Notes: a model not told the origin generated them from the letters alone. Positions 34,334-44,505 are shown, numbered from the stretch's first letter. The stretch is DNA of 64,000 bases from Lautropia sp. (GCA_030527825.1 JAUNAC010000002.1:320001-384000); one strand, 5' to 3'. Translations and numbers: made by a program.

Positions 34334-36790
34334 ATGATGCCGGGGTGCAGACGAAAGGGAGGGGCGCATGATTGGGGGGCGCATGATCGGCACGCTGTGA
34401 CGACGACGGATGGCCGTGTTGGCGCGGCCTCTGGCGATCGCTGGGCTGATAATGGGGCGAGGGAGTCGGGGACTCTGGTCGAAGGGGGTGAGGGGGAGGT
34501 CATTCCCGGAGGTGTCGATGACATGTTGGCTTGGGCTTCTGCCTGGCTGGCCAAGCATGGGCATGGTCCGTGGCCGGTCAGTGGCTGTGCCTCGCTGGGA
34601 GAGGAGCGTCTGGTACATGGACAGGGGATGGCGCAGGTGCTGGCGTTGCAGGGGGCGGATCCCATTACCCGCATGTTGGGGCTGCTCGTGTGCAGCGAGC
34701 CATGGCCGGATCAGAATGAGCTGGATGCCCGCCTAGGTGATGATATGGGGGCGTATCTGGGGACATTGCTGGCGAATTGTCAGCGGCTGCTGGATCTGCC
34801 TTTCGGCGCACTGGTTGGCAGCGCCGAGGCACCCGGACAGTCGCAGCCGGAAGTGTTGCGACGTATGACGCTGGCCATGGCCAGGGATGTGCGGGTGGTG
34901 ATGGTGCATTTGGCATCGGCCCTGCAGTCATTGCGTCATGTGGCGGCCGGACAATCTGCGGGTGGCGCGGAGCAGGCTCGGGATAGCACGCTACCGGTGG
35001 CTGGCATCCGGGCGCAGGATGAGGCGGTATCGGTGCAGGATGCGTCACGGCTGGCACGGGAGGTTTTGCAGGTGTTGGCACCCCTGGCAAATCGTCTCGG
35101 ACTGTATCGGATCAAGTGGGAGATGGAGGATCTGGCATTTCGGTGCCTGGAGCCGGTTCGCTATCGGGAACTGGCCCGGGCGCTGGACAGCAAGAAGCTG
35201 GAGCGGGATGCCTTTGTGGCCAATGCAGGGGCTGAATTGGCGGCTTTGCTGAATCAGAACGGGATTCAGGCGGAGGTTAAGGGACGATCCAAGCATATTT
35301 ACAGTATTCATAACAAGCTGCGGGCGAAGAATCTCAGTATTGAGAAGCTGCATGATCTGCGTGCGTTGCGGGTGATGGTGGAATCGCTGGCGGATTGCTA
35401 CGCAACGCTGGATCTGGTGCACCAGCGCTGGGTGCCTCAGATGGATGAGCTGGACGATTACATTGCCGATCCGAAACCGAATGGCTATCAATCGCTTCAT
35501 ACGGTGGTGATGGCTGATGATGGACGACCCATGGAGGTTCAGATCCGAACAAGGGCCATGCATGATGCGGCCGAGTACGGACTGGCTGCTCACTGGCGCT
35601 ACAAGGAACGGGGGACAGCGACAGGAGGCAAGGTGGTGGTGCCGTCACTGGACGGTGAGGCAAGGATTTCGTGGTTGCGGCAGTTGCTCGCCTGGCAGCA
35701 GGATCTGGGCGGAACCAGACTGCCAGGGAAGGAGACCAGTACGGCGGATGATTCGGTGATTTTCGCGATGACGCCACAGGGCCGGGTGATCGAGCTGCCG
35801 ATGGGATCGACTGCAGTGGATTTTGCCTATCACGTGCACACGTCGCTGGGCCATCGGTGCCGTGGGGCGAGGGTGGATGGACGGATGTTACCGTTGAATA
35901 CGCCGTTGACCAATGGTCAGGTCGTGGAGATTGTGCAGGCACGAGCTGGTATGGATGAGCCGGGGCCTTCGCGGGACTGGCTCAATCCGGTGTTGGGTTT
36001 TGTGCGCAGTACGCGGGCACGTCAGAAGGTACGGCAGTGGTTTAATGCGCAGGCCCGCGGGCAGGAGCAGGCAGAAGGCAGGGAGCGGGTGGAGCGGGCA
36101 CTGGCGCGCGAGGGGTGCAGTGGCCTGTCGCTGGAGGTTCTGGCTGAGCGTCTGAAGTATGAGTCTACGCAGGAGCTGTTTGCGGCTGTGGCTCGTGAAG
36201 TGGTTGGTGCCCGTACGCTGGAAGCCGCTATTCGCAATGAGCCGCTGGTGCCGCTTTTGGCAGCTACTGCTCCAGAACCTGCACCCGAGGCGCGCCGTGC
36301 TGCACATCCGGGGGGAAATCCGGTATTGGTGATGGGGGTGGATTTTCTGATGACCCATCTGGCGGGGTGCTGTCATCCAGTGCCACCGGATGAGATCAGC
36401 GGGTTTGTGACCCGGGGGCGTGGTGTATCGGTGCACCGTAAGGGATGCCCGGCACTGGCCGCGTTGCGGGCGCGGGCGCCGGAGCGTGAGCTGGCGGTGT
36501 CCTGGGGGGACGACTGGCAAAGGCCTGTGAAGGGGAAAGGGGGGCAGATCCGGGCGCGGCGCTATTCAGCGGGGGTGACGGTGACGGCCGAAGACCGGAC
36601 CGGGATTTTGCGGGACATTCTGGATATGTTGGCGCGCGAGCAGTGCCCGCTGCTGTCGGTGCGCACTCAGACGGTCAGGGAAGTGGCGCGTTTCACGCTC
36701 GTGCTGGACGTGTCCTCCGGACAGGTGCTGGATCGACTGCTGCAGTCCATTCGCCAGATTGCTGGCGTGGTGGGTTGCCATCGCGCATGA
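34334..36790 (+). CDS. relA: GTP pyrophosphokinase RelA
   Basis: 818 residues with AGGGAG before the ATG. The N-terminal hydrolase-like domain lacks the HD(xxEDT) metal motif, as in RelA. The synthetase domain (about 300-440) has YSIHNKLRAKNL, DLRALRVMVE and DYIADPKPNGYQSLHTVVM. TGS (VIFAMTPQGRVIELPMGSTA), zinc-finger-like (LAGCCHPVPPDE) and ACT domains follow. RelA makes (p)ppGpp from ATP and GTP/GDP at stalled ribosomes. The first ~60 residues are extra and Gly/Arg-rich. A separate SpoT homologue at 48358 supplies hydrolysis. Confidence 0.95.
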   Translation: MMPGCRRKGGAHDWGAHDRHAVTTTDGRVGAASGDRWADNGARESGTLVEGGEGEVIPGGVDDMLAWASAWLAKHGHGPWPVSGCASLGEERLVHGQGMAQVLALQGADPITRMLGLLVCSEPWPDQNELDARLGDDMGAYLGTLLANCQRLLDLPFGALVGSAEAPGQSQPEVLRRMTLAMARDVRVVMVHLASALQSLRHVAAGQSAGGAEQARDSTLPVAGIRAQDEAVSVQDASRLAREVLQVLAPLANRLGLYRIKWEMEDLAFRCLEPVRYRELARALDSKKLERDAFVANAGAELAALLNQNGIQAEVKGRSKHIYSIHNKLRAKNLSIEKLHDLRALRVMVESLADCYATLDLVHQRWVPQMDELDDYIADPKPNGYQSLHTVVMADDGRPMEVQIRTRAMHDAAEYGLAAHWRYKERGTATGGKVVVPSLDGEARISWLRQLLAWQQDLGGTRLPGKETSTADDSVIFAMTPQGRVIELPMGSTAVDFAYHVHTSLGHRCRGARVDGRMLPLNTPLTNGQVVEIVQARAGMDEPGPSRDWLNPVLGFVRSTRARQKVRQWFNAQARGQEQAEGRERVERALAREGCSGLSLEVLAERLKYESTQELFAAVAREVVGARTLEAAIRNEPLVPLLAATAPEPAPEARRAAHPGGNPVLVMGVDFLMTHLAGCCHPVPPDEISGFVTRGRGVSVHRKGCPALAALRARAPERELAVSWGDDWQRPVKGKGGQIRARRYSAGVTVTAEDRTGILRDILDMLAREQCPLLSVRTQTVREVARFTLVLDVSSGQVLDRLLQSIRQIAGVVGCHRA

Positions 36791-36792
36791 GA

Positions 36793-36812
36793 CTGCCCGG
36801 CCTGCCGGGCAG
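36793..36812. terminator. Perfect hairpin between relA and mogA
   Basis: CTGCCCGGC (36793-36801) pairs with GCCGGGCAG (36804-36812). It begins two bases after the relA stop in the 40-base gap between convergent genes, so it may act for both. No T tract follows. Confidence 0.5.
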
Positions 36813-36830
36813 GTCGAGGGATGGCGGCGG

Positions 36831-37901
36831 TTAACCGAGGCCCGGCAGATCGGTATCCGGGATGGGTTGATCGGGGATGAAGATGTCGTCCTCGTCGTTT
36901 TCCGCCACGGGGGGTTCGGCGGCCGGCTTGGCCGGCAGCCGTGGCGGGACACGGGGAAGGGTGGCAGCCGGTTGCTGCTCGGCTGGCCCGGTCATGGTTG
37001 TGGCGCCGGGGGTGGGCGGGGCTGGTGCTTCCTCCGGCAGGAGCAGGACGGGAGACGGCTCAGGTGCCGGTGATGTGCTGATGTCGGGGAGCAGGGCAGG
37101 CGCGGAGGAGTCCTGGGCGTGGAGCGGTACAGGATCGACGGGTGTCTGCGCGCTGGTCATGGGGTCTTCCCTGTCGGCATACATCAGCAGCTGTCCGGCG
37201 GCGGGGACAAGACTGTGAGGGGAAGGCAGGGAAGGCTCTGCGGTGGGCAGGGAGGCAAGGCCGTCGGTATCGTCTGTCCGGGCAGGTGGGGCGACGGGGG
37301 CAGGCTGGGCGATGGAGCGGGGGCGGAAGGCGGGACAGATGTCCGGGTTGGTTTCGATATAGGGAGCGCCGATCAGATCCAGGCAGTATGGTACGGCGGC
37401 GAAGATGCCGGGTATCCGCAGTGTGCCGGTCTCGGGGTCGCGAACCCCTTCCAGAATTTCCCGGATGGATTTTGGCTGGCCGGGCAGGTTGATGATGAGC
37501 GTGTGGCCACGAATGACTGCCGTTTGTCGGGACAGGATGGCGGTGGGCACAAAGTTAAGGCTGATGGCGCGCATTTGTTCGCCAAAGCCAGGCAGTTCGC
37601 GTTCTGCCACTGCACGGGTGGCCTCAGGTGTGACATCCCGCGGTGCAGGGCCGGTGCCACCGGTGGTCAGAATCAGGTGGCAGCCGATCTCGTCAGCCAG
37701 GTGGCACAGCGTCCGGCTAATGGTTTCGGCATCATCCGGGATGACACAGCTGTTGCCCAGCCAGGGGGATGTCAGCGCGGTGTCCAGCCAGTCGGCCATC
37801 GCCGGGATACCGAGATCCTGGTAGGTGCCGTTGCTGGCTCGGTCGCTGATTGAGACCAGACCAATCTGAAGGGGGGCGGTATCCTGGAGCGAGGTGGACA
37901 T
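36831..37901 (-). CDS. mogA: Molybdopterin adenylyltransferase MogA with proline-rich C-terminal extension
   Basis: 356 residues from the ATG at 37901. Residues 1-185 are a MogA/MoaB domain: IGLVSISDRASNGTYQDLGI, LILTTGGTGPAPRDVTPEAT, LPGFGEQMR, INLPGQPKSIREILEG. It adenylylates molybdopterin before molybdenum insertion. Usual MogA is about 195 residues, but here some 165 more follow. That tail is almost wholly Pro/Ala/Ser/Glu, low-complexity, and ends with an acidic ENDEDDIF patch. The extension could be real or could reflect a fusion with a divergent frame. The ATG at 37901 is preferred because the upstream frame (to 38231) looks non-homologous. Confidence 0.82.
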   Translation of the reverse strand: MSTSLQDTAPLQIGLVSISDRASNGTYQDLGIPAMADWLDTALTSPWLGNSCVIPDDAETISRTLCHLADEIGCHLILTTGGTGPAPRDVTPEATRAVAERELPGFGEQMRAISLNFVPTAILSRQTAVIRGHTLIINLPGQPKSIREILEGVRDPETGTLRIPGIFAAVPYCLDLIGAPYIETNPDICPAFRPRSIAQPAPVAPPARTDDTDGLASLPTAEPSLPSPHSLVPAAGQLLMYADREDPMTSAQTPVDPVPLHAQDSSAPALLPDISTSPAPEPSPVLLLPEEAPAPPTPGATTMTGPAEQQPAATLPRVPPRLPAKPAAEPPVAENDEDDIFIPDQPIPDTDLPGLG

Positions 37902-38049
37902 GGCGTGAGAAAGCGCAAGATAAACAGGCGGGCCGATGATAGCGCGTACGGGGCAAACGACACGTTGTGTGCATGCATCATTGAGGCTATCTGTGGGTGC
38001 TGACGGAGTGCCGGGTCGATGGCGGGAGATGAACGGCCGGCAGGGGCTT

Positions 38050-38619
38050 TCAGGCGAGCGGGGCGCTGCCTTCGACGCTGCTAGCGCTGGTCCGCCAGGC
38101 TTCAACCATCGTGCTATGTAGTAGCCGGTAGAGCTGGCGTTGCTGCCGTGGAGGTTTGGCGGCCGCTTTTTCGCGTCTGGCCTGAGCCAGGAGCGCGGGC
38201 AGGCCAAGCTGCGCGGCGGCCGGGTGCTCATCGATGAAGGTGGTCAGCGAGAGCGAGCCATCCAGCAGACCGTCACGCCAGTATTCGGCACGGTGCATCA
38301 GGTGGATGGCACCCTGGTGGCGCTCTTCGTCCACGATCAGCGCCTGGGCGATGGCCTGGGCATCCACGCTTCGCATCAGTTTACCGACGTATTGAAGCTG
38401 GCGGCGCAGTCCCTCGTGGCTCCTTGTGCGCCGGGCTTCATGGACGGCCTGGGCCAGATCGTCTGGCATGGGCACTCTGGCGAGTTGCTGCTCAGGCAGC
38501 TTGACCAGCCGTTCACCCAATGCCTGCAATGCATGCATCTGCTGTTTCCGACGGGTCTTGCTGAGCGGGGCATCCGGTTCAGGGGGCTGGTCGGTGAGGG
38601 GGGATGTACCGTTGTTCAT
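38050..38619 (-). CDS. darP: Ribosome-associated protein DarP/YjgA (DUF615)
   Basis: 189 residues, mostly helical and basic, with the DUF615 features SKTRRKQQMHALQALGERLV at the N-terminus and RRQLQYVGKLMRSVDAQAI in the middle. DarP assists late assembly of the 50S ribosomal subunit. It is divergent from pmbA, 137 bases away; this pairing of yjgA and pmbA is widespread in proteobacteria, which strengthens both assignments. Confidence 0.92.
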   Translation of the reverse strand: MNNGTSPLTDQPPEPDAPLSKTRRKQQMHALQALGERLVKLPEQQLARVPMPDDLAQAVHEARRTRSHEGLRRQLQYVGKLMRSVDAQAIAQALIVDEERHQGAIHLMHRAEYWRDGLLDGSLSLTTFIDEHPAAAQLGLPALLAQARREKAAAKPPRQQRQLYRLLHSTMVEAWRTSASSVEGSAPLA

Positions 38620-38756
38620 GGGCAGATGGGTGGAACAGGGCTGTACGAGTGCTATATGATAATTGCGGCAGTTTTCATCTGGACGCCGGAATGTGTCGTT
38701 CGGCTGCGCAGTTGCGGACTTTTCTGTTCATTTCCATTTCACATAGTCTATTGCCC

Positions 38757-40214
38757 ATGAGCAAGTCTTCCAAAGCCTTGGCGCGCCAGCCGGTGCGTCG
38801 TCTTCGTGCCCGAGCGGGCCATCTGCCGGCTCATTATCTGGAAGGGCAGGCTGATGCCGGGCGACCTCTGTTCGATTATCGGCGGGAGGATTTTGCCGAA
38901 CTGGTCGACGAGGCGCTGCGACAGGCGCGGGGGCTAGGGGCAACAGCGGCCTCTGTCGAGGTGTCCGAGTCTTCCGGTCTGGCCGTCAGTGTGCGCCGTG
39001 GCAAGGTTGAAACCATTGAGCAGACCAGGGACAAGGGTCTGGGCATTTCCGTGTACGTAGGACAGCAGCGCGGGCATGCCAGCACGAGTGATTTTTCGCC
39101 GCAGGCATTGCGCCGGACGGTCCAGGCCGCGTATGACATCGCGTCGATCACCGGCGAAGATCCCTTTGCCGGATTGCCTGACAAGGCACGCCTGTCGCGG
39201 GGCGAGCAGGATGTGTCGGGGCTTGCGCTGTTTCAGCCCTGGCATCTTGCCGTCGATCGGGCCATTGAGCTGGCACAGGAGACGGAGTCGGCCAGTTTTG
39301 CGGTCAGTCCGCAGATTGCCAATAGCAATGGCGCATCCGTCTCGGTGGGGCATGGGCATTTCCTGTCGGCCAACTCGCTTGGTTTTTGTGACGGATTCTG
39401 TTTCAGCCGGCACACGCTGTCCGTCGGGCCGATCGCCCGGAAGGGGCGTGACATGCAAAGTGATGGCTGGTATTGTTCGGCCCGTTCCCCAGCCGATCTG
39501 CCTTCGCCTGACGCGCTGGGCCGCTACGCGGCGCAGCGGGCGCTTTCCCGCCTCGGAGCCCGCAAGCTGAGTACGCGCAAGGTACCCGTGCTCTTTGAGG
39601 CGCCGCTTGCCCTGGGGCTGCTTGGCAGTTTTGTCCAGGCGGTCAGCGGTTCGGCACTCTACCGCCGTGCCTCTTTTTTGGTGGACTCGCTGGGCACTCG
39701 GGTTTTCCCTGACCATATTGACGTTGTGGAAGACCCGTTCATTCCAGGCGCGATGGGGTCTGGGCCCTTCGATGACGAGGGCGTGGCTACATCTGCGCGG
39801 GATGTCGTGACCGGGGGGGTATTGCAGGGGTATTTCCTGTCAAGCTACAGTGCGCGCAAATTGGGCATGAAAACCACCGGCAATGCGGGTGGATCTCACA
39901 ATCTGCGCCTGTCCAGCCGTCTGACGAAGCGGGGCGATGATTTTGCACGCATGCTGAAGAAGCTCGGTACCGGTTTGTTGGTCACCGAGGTGATGGGGCA
40001 GGGGGTGAATTACGTGACCGGTGACTATTCGCGTGGGGCTAGCGGCTTCTGGGTGGAAAATGGGGTGATTCAGTATCCGGTGGAAGAAATTACCATTGCG
40101 GGAAATCTGGCAGACATGTTTCGCGGTATCGTGGCCGTGGGCAGGGATGAGCTGACACGGGGCACCAAAACCAGTGGTTCGATTCTGATCGAGGAAATGG
40201 CAGTGGCCGGTTAG
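38757..40214 (+). CDS. pmbA: Metalloprotease-related PmbA/TldE
   Basis: 485 residues from the ATG at 38757. The N-terminal domain (LGATAASVEVSESSGLAVSV, RRGKVETIEQTRDKGLGISV) and the C-terminal domain (GPFDDEGVATSARDVVTGGV, GNAGGSHNLRL, FWVENGVIQYPVEEITIAGN) match TldD/PmbA proteins. PmbA (TldE) pairs with TldD, which holds the zinc HEXXXH site, to degrade unfolded peptides and mature microcins. TldD is not in the window. No purine-rich ribosome site is seen. A TATGAT hexamer at 38655 is a possible -10 box about 100 bases upstream. Confidence 0.93.
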   Translation: MSKSSKALARQPVRRLRARAGHLPAHYLEGQADAGRPLFDYRREDFAELVDEALRQARGLGATAASVEVSESSGLAVSVRRGKVETIEQTRDKGLGISVYVGQQRGHASTSDFSPQALRRTVQAAYDIASITGEDPFAGLPDKARLSRGEQDVSGLALFQPWHLAVDRAIELAQETESASFAVSPQIANSNGASVSVGHGHFLSANSLGFCDGFCFSRHTLSVGPIARKGRDMQSDGWYCSARSPADLPSPDALGRYAAQRALSRLGARKLSTRKVPVLFEAPLALGLLGSFVQAVSGSALYRRASFLVDSLGTRVFPDHIDVVEDPFIPGAMGSGPFDDEGVATSARDVVTGGVLQGYFLSSYSARKLGMKTTGNAGGSHNLRLSSRLTKRGDDFARMLKKLGTGLLVTEVMGQGVNYVTGDYSRGASGFWVENGVIQYPVEEITIAGNLADMFRGIVAVGRDELTRGTKTSGSILIEEMAVAG

Positions 40215-40227
40215 GGTTAGGGGTCCC

Positions 40228-40788
40228 ATGAACAAGGCATTTGTGCGTGAGTCGGATGATGCTCCGGACGAGGAAGACGGTGCACAGGCACAGCTGGAAA
40301 CGCCTGGGGGCAAGAACTACATCACGCCCGCTGGCTATCAGGCATTGCGTCAGGAATTGACCCATTTACTCGATGAGGAGCGGCCGGCGGTTGTCCAGGT
40401 GGTGTCCTGGGCCGCCTCCAACGGAGATCGATCGGAAAATGGGGACTATATCTACGGCAAGAAGCGCCTGCGCGAGATTGATCGGCGTATCCGTTTCCTG
40501 ATCCGGAGAATAGACCTGGCGGAGGTTGTTGATGCATCGGTGCACCATGGCAACGACCAGGTGTTTTTTGGTGCGACGGTAACGTACAGCGAACCGGACG
40601 GCACAGTGCGACAGGTGCAGATTGTCGGTGTGGACGAAACGGACCCCCTGGGTGGTCGGATCAGTTGGGTCTCGCCGGTTGCCCGGGCGCTGATAAAGGC
40701 CCGGGAGGGGGATGAGGTCTCCCTCATGACGCCTCAGGGGCCTACGGAATTGCTGATCGAGTCCGTTCACTACCCTGAGCCGGACTGA
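40228..40788 (+). CDS. greB: Transcription elongation factor GreB
   Basis: 186 residues. After about 28 extra N-terminal residues, the coiled-coil domain begins YITPAGYQALRQELTHLLDE; its tip holds the acidic pair in NGDRSENGDYIYGKKRLREI. The C-terminal FKBP-like domain follows (VFFGATVTY, EGDEVSLMTPQG). The longer GDYIYGKKRLREIDRRIRFL region is the GreB rather than GreA pattern. It stimulates RNA polymerase to cleave backtracked transcripts. It lies 13 bases after pmbA and probably is co-transcribed; it converges on galM only nine bases away. Confidence 0.95.
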   Translation: MNKAFVRESDDAPDEEDGAQAQLETPGGKNYITPAGYQALRQELTHLLDEERPAVVQVVSWAASNGDRSENGDYIYGKKRLREIDRRIRFLIRRIDLAEVVDASVHHGNDQVFFGATVTYSEPDGTVRQVQIVGVDETDPLGGRISWVSPVARALIKAREGDEVSLMTPQGPTELLIESVHYPEPD

Positions 40789-40797
40789 CGGAACTGG

Positions 40798-41916
40798 CTA
40801 GTACCGGAAGGTATACCGGATGATGTGGCAGTAGGTATCGCCTGGTTGCAAAATGGCTCTGCCATGATGCGGGCTATCGGGTGGATATTGGCTCTCCAGG
40901 GCAATGCCGGCCAGATTCGCGTAGGCTGAGCCGTCACGTTTTTCTGTGTTCTGCAGATATTGGCCCGTGTAGAGATGAATCGCTGGCTGATTGGTGTGGA
41001 TCTCGACGGTGACGCGGCCGTCGGCGGAGCGCAGGCTCGCTGCCGGCTGCAGTGTGACCGAAGTGATGTCCCCGGTGGTGATGGGGGGCATGGTGGCCGA
41101 TGGATCTGCCGATGACTGTCCTGAGGCACCTGAGAGCAGAAAGCTGTGGTCATAGCCGCCCACGAGGCGCTGGTCGGGATCACGCAGAAAATCCTTGTCC
41201 AGCCATTTGCCCTGTCGAAAATCAAAACCGGTACCGTCGACTGGACGTGGCGACATGAGGGGAATGCCATCGGCGCCGACAGGCTGATAGTGATGGGCGG
41301 GGATAGTCAGGAATTGCGCGAGCCCGTTATCCCCATCACCGCCGTTCAGGTTGAAATAGGCATGGTTGGTGAAGTTGCAAGGGGTGGGGGCATCGCTGGT
41401 GGTTGCCGTGTAGAGAATGGTCAGGCTGTCATCGTCAGCCAACAGATAATGGACACGGGCCAGAAGATGTCCTGGGAAGCCCTGATCGCCAGCGGGACTG
41501 TTGATCTGCAAGGTCATGCCACGGCAGCCCAGGTCTGGGGTCAGCCTGGGCAGGCTGGCAGGGGCGATGTCCGTCAGCCCGTCGCAACAGCTGATGGCCT
41601 GTATCTGCCACAACCGTCGGGATAGCCCATGTCGTCCTCCATGAAGCGTATTGGGGGGCTGGTTGGCATCCAGCGCGTGCCCGCTGAACTCTGCTCCTGC
41701 AATTCGCCCAGCATAACGGCCGATGCTGGCGCCAAGATAACTGCTGCCAGCCAGCATAGCTGCAATATCCCGGCTGCCGAGCAGCAGTTCGCGCATCTGG
41801 CCATTGACTGGTACCTGGCAGCTAGTCCAGGTGGCTCCCAGGAGATGGACGCTCACACAAACGCCGTTTTTGTTTTGAAATGTGAATTCGGCTGGTTGTT
41901 GGGACAGGTGGTTCAT
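40798..41916 (-). CDS. galM: Aldose 1-epimerase (galactose mutarotase)
   Basis: 372 residues. Family segments include LGASIGRYAGRIAGAEF, NTLHGGRHGLSRRLW, the catalytic region CNFTNHAYFNLNG, and the C-terminal AGIALESQYPPDSPHHG with the base Glu. It interconverts beta- and alpha-D-galactose before GalK acts. It is the third gene of galT-galK-galM. A Ser/Ala-rich insert at about 275-300 is longer than in E. coli GalM. No strong ribosome site precedes the ATG. Confidence 0.94.
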   Translation of the reverse strand: MNHLSQQPAEFTFQNKNGVCVSVHLLGATWTSCQVPVNGQMRELLLGSRDIAAMLAGSSYLGASIGRYAGRIAGAEFSGHALDANQPPNTLHGGRHGLSRRLWQIQAISCCDGLTDIAPASLPRLTPDLGCRGMTLQINSPAGDQGFPGHLLARVHYLLADDDSLTILYTATTSDAPTPCNFTNHAYFNLNGGDGDNGLAQFLTIPAHHYQPVGADGIPLMSPRPVDGTGFDFRQGKWLDKDFLRDPDQRLVGGYDHSFLLSGASGQSSADPSATMPPITTGDITSVTLQPAASLRSADGRVTVEIHTNQPAIHLYTGQYLQNTEKRDGSAYANLAGIALESQYPPDSPHHGRAILQPGDTYCHIIRYTFRY

Positions 41917-41977
41917 GGTGGGGCCGGCAGATTGGTCGGCCTGGCTGGTGCGTCAGCAGAAGCATTACCCATGGCTA

Positions 41978-43147
41978 TCAAACAGTATGGGCTCCCTGAC
42001 GGGCATGGCACAGGTGGATCTGTGCCTGAAGCCCGCTACGCGCAGGATACTGCTGGTTCACGGCATCTGCTACCGGCTCGACTAGTGCGGTCGGCACCAA
42101 TGCCACGACGCACCCGCCAAAGCCGCCGCCGGTCATGCGTACGCCCCCCTGATGGCCGATAACCCCGGAAATAATGTCTACCAGCGAATCAATGGGATCA
42201 ACCGTGATGGCAAAATTGTCGCGCATGGATGCATGACTTTCGGCCATCAATGTGCTGAGCCGGGCGACATCCCGGGCCTGTAGTGCCTCGGCAGCGGCCA
42301 GCGTCCGGGCATTTTCGGTGACGACATGAAGCGCCCGACGATAGACGGTCGGGTCAAGGCTGGCGCGGGCGGCCTGGAGAGCCGTCAGGGAAACATCCCG
42401 CAATGCCTTTGCACCCAGGTGGCTGGCCGCTGCCTCACACTGAGCTCGTCGGGTGTTGTATTCGCTGCCGACCAGGCCGCGCTGAACCTTGGAATCAACG
42501 ATCATGACGCAGAGGTCTGGCGGCAGGGGCACACTGCGGGTCTCCAGACTGCGGCAATCAATGAGCAGCGCGTGACCGTCTTCCCCGAGGGCAGAGATGA
42601 ACTGATCCATGATGCCGCAGCGACAGCCGACAAATTCATTCTCGGCCTGCTGACCCAGCAGCGCGAGGTCACGCGGCAAAGCGTCAAGCCCGTACAGCAC
42701 CTGCAATGCCTTGCCAGTGGCCACCTCCAGCGATGCGGACGAGCTCAGTCCTGCGCCCTGGGGGACATTGCCACTGACAACCATGTCAAGCCCGTGTGGC
42801 AGCGGGCCGAAACGCTGAATGAAGACATCGACGACCCCGCGAATATAGTTGCACCACGCCCGCTCACTGCGTGCCGGGCGCTGATGGGACTGAAATTGAT
42901 CCTGCTCCATTTCATAGTCGGCTGCTACGACGCGAATCAGCTGGTCAGAACGTGGTGCCAGTGCAATTTCGGTAGCGAAGTCGATGGCGCAGGGCAGTAC
43001 AAAACCATCGTTGTAGTCGGTATGTTCGCCGATCAGATTGACCCGGCCGGGAGCGCGAACTTTCAGACAGGCCGGTACGCCGAGGATGCTTTCCAGCAGC
43101 GCGCGGGTATCCTGGATGATTCGTCGGGGGGGGATGGTGGTCTTCAT
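41978..43147 (-). CDS. galK: Galactokinase
   Basis: 389 residues of the GHMP kinase family. [20 protein letters not shown] is the galactokinase signature; [20 protein letters not shown] is the ATP loop; [16 protein letters not shown] is motif 3. The catalytic Asp lies in [13 protein letters not shown]. It makes galactose 1-phosphate with ATP. It lies 54 bases after galT and 61 bases before galM in the same operon. It lacks an obvious Shine-Dalgarno. Confidence 0.97.
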   Translation of the reverse strand: MKTTIPPRRIIQDTRALLESILGVPACLKVRAPGRVNLIGEHTDYNDGFVLPCAIDFATEIALAPRSDQLIRVVAADYEMEQDQFQSHQRPARSERAWCNYIRGVVDVFIQRFGPLPHGLDMVVSGNVPQGAGLSSSASLEVATGKALQVLYGLDALPRDLALLGQQAENEFVGCRCGIMDQFISALGEDGHALLIDCRSLETRSVPLPPDLCVMIVDSKVQRGLVGSEYNTRRAQCEAAASHLGAKALRDVSLTALQAARASLDPTVYRRALHVVTENARTLAAAEALQARDVARLSTLMAESHASMRDNFAITVDPIDSLVDIISGVIGHQGGVRMTGGGFGGCVVALVPTALVEPVADAVNQQYPARSGLQAQIHLCHARQGAHTV

Positions 43148-43201
43148 GGAAGGGAAAGGCGTGGTATGGGCTGCACTGCGCGTGATGTCGCACTCGTATA
43201 T

Positions 43202-44230
43202 TTATTGCCGGTAATGAGTGTCGGGCAAGGTGCGTAAACGCTCAGCAGCCTGTTCTGCGGTCAGGTCGCGCTGTGCTTCGGCCAGCAATTCATAGCCAAC
43301 CATGAATTTTTTGACGGTGGCCGAGCGCAGCAATGGGGGATAGAAATGAGCATGGCATTGCCAGTGCTGGATGCTGTCTTGAGCGAATGGCGCGCCATGC
43401 CAGCCCATCGAATAGGGAAAGCTGGTGTGGAAAAGATTGTCATAGCGGCAGGTGAGCCTTTTGAGAAGCACGGCCAGATCCTGCTGCTGTTCCGTGTTGG
43501 CGTCAACGAGCCGGGCCAGGGGAGCACGGGGTAGTACCAGCGTCTCGAAGGGCCAGACGGCCCAGTACGGGACTACCGCCAGCCAGTGTTTTTCTTCGAC
43601 GACTATCCGGCAGCGTTCGCTCAGTTCACGCTCGACGTAATCCATCAGAAGATTTCGGCCGTGCTGCTCGAAATAGCGACGCTGACATTGATCCTCCCGC
43701 TGAACCTCGTTGGGCAGGAAATCACTTGCCCAGATCTGGCCATGCGGATGGGGATTGGAACAGCCCATGGCCGCGCCCTTGTTTTCAAAAATCTGGACCC
43801 AGCGCCAGCGGCTGCCCAATTCGCGATACTGCTGGATCCAGGTGGCAATGATGGCCTCGATCTCAGCAGGTGACAGCTCGGGCAATGTCTTGCCGTGATC
43901 GGGCGAAAAGCAGATCACCCGGGCGGTACCACGAACGGACATGCTTCGCAGCAAGGGGTCTTCCGACTGATAGCCAGGCGTGTCGCTCAGCAGCGCTGGA
44001 AAATCATTCGGAAAAACAAAAGGCTGGATATAGTCAGGATTCGTTTCACCGCCGATCCGGGTGTTTCCGGGGCATAGATAGCATTGTGGGTCGTGGGATG
44101 GGCGAGGAGCATCATCCAACGTTTCCTGCTGCCCCTGCCAGGGGCGCTTGGCCCGGTGAGGGGAGACTAATACCCAATTGTCAAGTAGTGGGTTATAACG
44201 ACGGTGAGGTTGTTCGGTGGCGTCGAACAT
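43202..44230 (-). CDS. galT: Galactose-1-phosphate uridylyltransferase
   Basis: 342 residues. The active-site NPHPHGQIW motif holds the nucleophilic histidine, and CYLCPGN carries zinc-binding cysteines; [12 protein letters not shown] near the start is also typical. It exchanges UMP between UDP-glucose and galactose 1-phosphate (Leloir pathway). It is the first gene of the leftward gal operon, reading away from mglB. UDP-galactose 4-epimerase (galE) is not in this window and must be elsewhere if the pathway is complete. No purine-rich ribosome site precedes the ATG. Confidence 0.97.
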   Translation of the reverse strand: MFDATEQPHRRYNPLLDNWVLVSPHRAKRPWQGQQETLDDAPRPSHDPQCYLCPGNTRIGGETNPDYIQPFVFPNDFPALLSDTPGYQSEDPLLRSMSVRGTARVICFSPDHGKTLPELSPAEIEAIIATWIQQYRELGSRWRWVQIFENKGAAMGCSNPHPHGQIWASDFLPNEVQREDQCQRRYFEQHGRNLLMDYVERELSERCRIVVEEKHWLAVVPYWAVWPFETLVLPRAPLARLVDANTEQQQDLAVLLKRLTCRYDNLFHTSFPYSMGWHGAPFAQDSIQHWQCHAHFYPPLLRSATVKKFMVGYELLAEAQRDLTAEQAAERLRTLPDTHYRQ

Positions 44231-44302
44231 GGTGTGCGAGGAAAGACGGCATGCAGAACCGGAGGGTGCGGCGCTATTCCGGCATGGCCTGCCTGATGAG
44301 AG

Positions 44303-44319
44303 TCAGACAGTCTGTCTGA
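44303..44319. promoter_or_regulatory. 17-bp palindrome upstream of galT (operator candidate)
   Basis: TCAGACAG-T-CTGTCTGA is a perfect dyad with one central base, 73 bases before the galT start. It shares the AGACAG/CTGTCT half-site with the dyad at 44461. Confidence 0.55.
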
Positions 44320-44460
44320 ATATTGGGGTAATCCCTAATCATCAGGCGAGTGTGCATTGAATGTTCTGTTGTTTCATGATGACAGTTTTGCCCACTCTAT
44401 CACAGGGTACAGCTGAAGGGTATACTCGCGTCGCGACAAAGATGAAAAAATTAATCTGGT

Positions 44461-44481
44461 AGACAGAATATGATTCTGTCT
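44461..44481. promoter_or_regulatory. 21-bp inverted repeat in the gal/mgl control region (operator candidate)
   Basis: AGACAGAAT-ATG-ATTCTGTCT: perfect 9-bp arms with a 3-base spacer. Its outer hexamer equals the half-site of the palindrome at 44303, which suggests one dimeric regulator reading both sites. Confidence 0.6.
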
Positions 44482-44505
44482 CAAAGGATTTCGAAACGGA
44501 TGTAG

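Noticed and set aside
37902-38231. Upstream extension of mogA in frame
   Set aside because: The extra sequence overlaps the 3' end of darP and reads as low-complexity shadow; MogA homology begins at the ATG at 37901.
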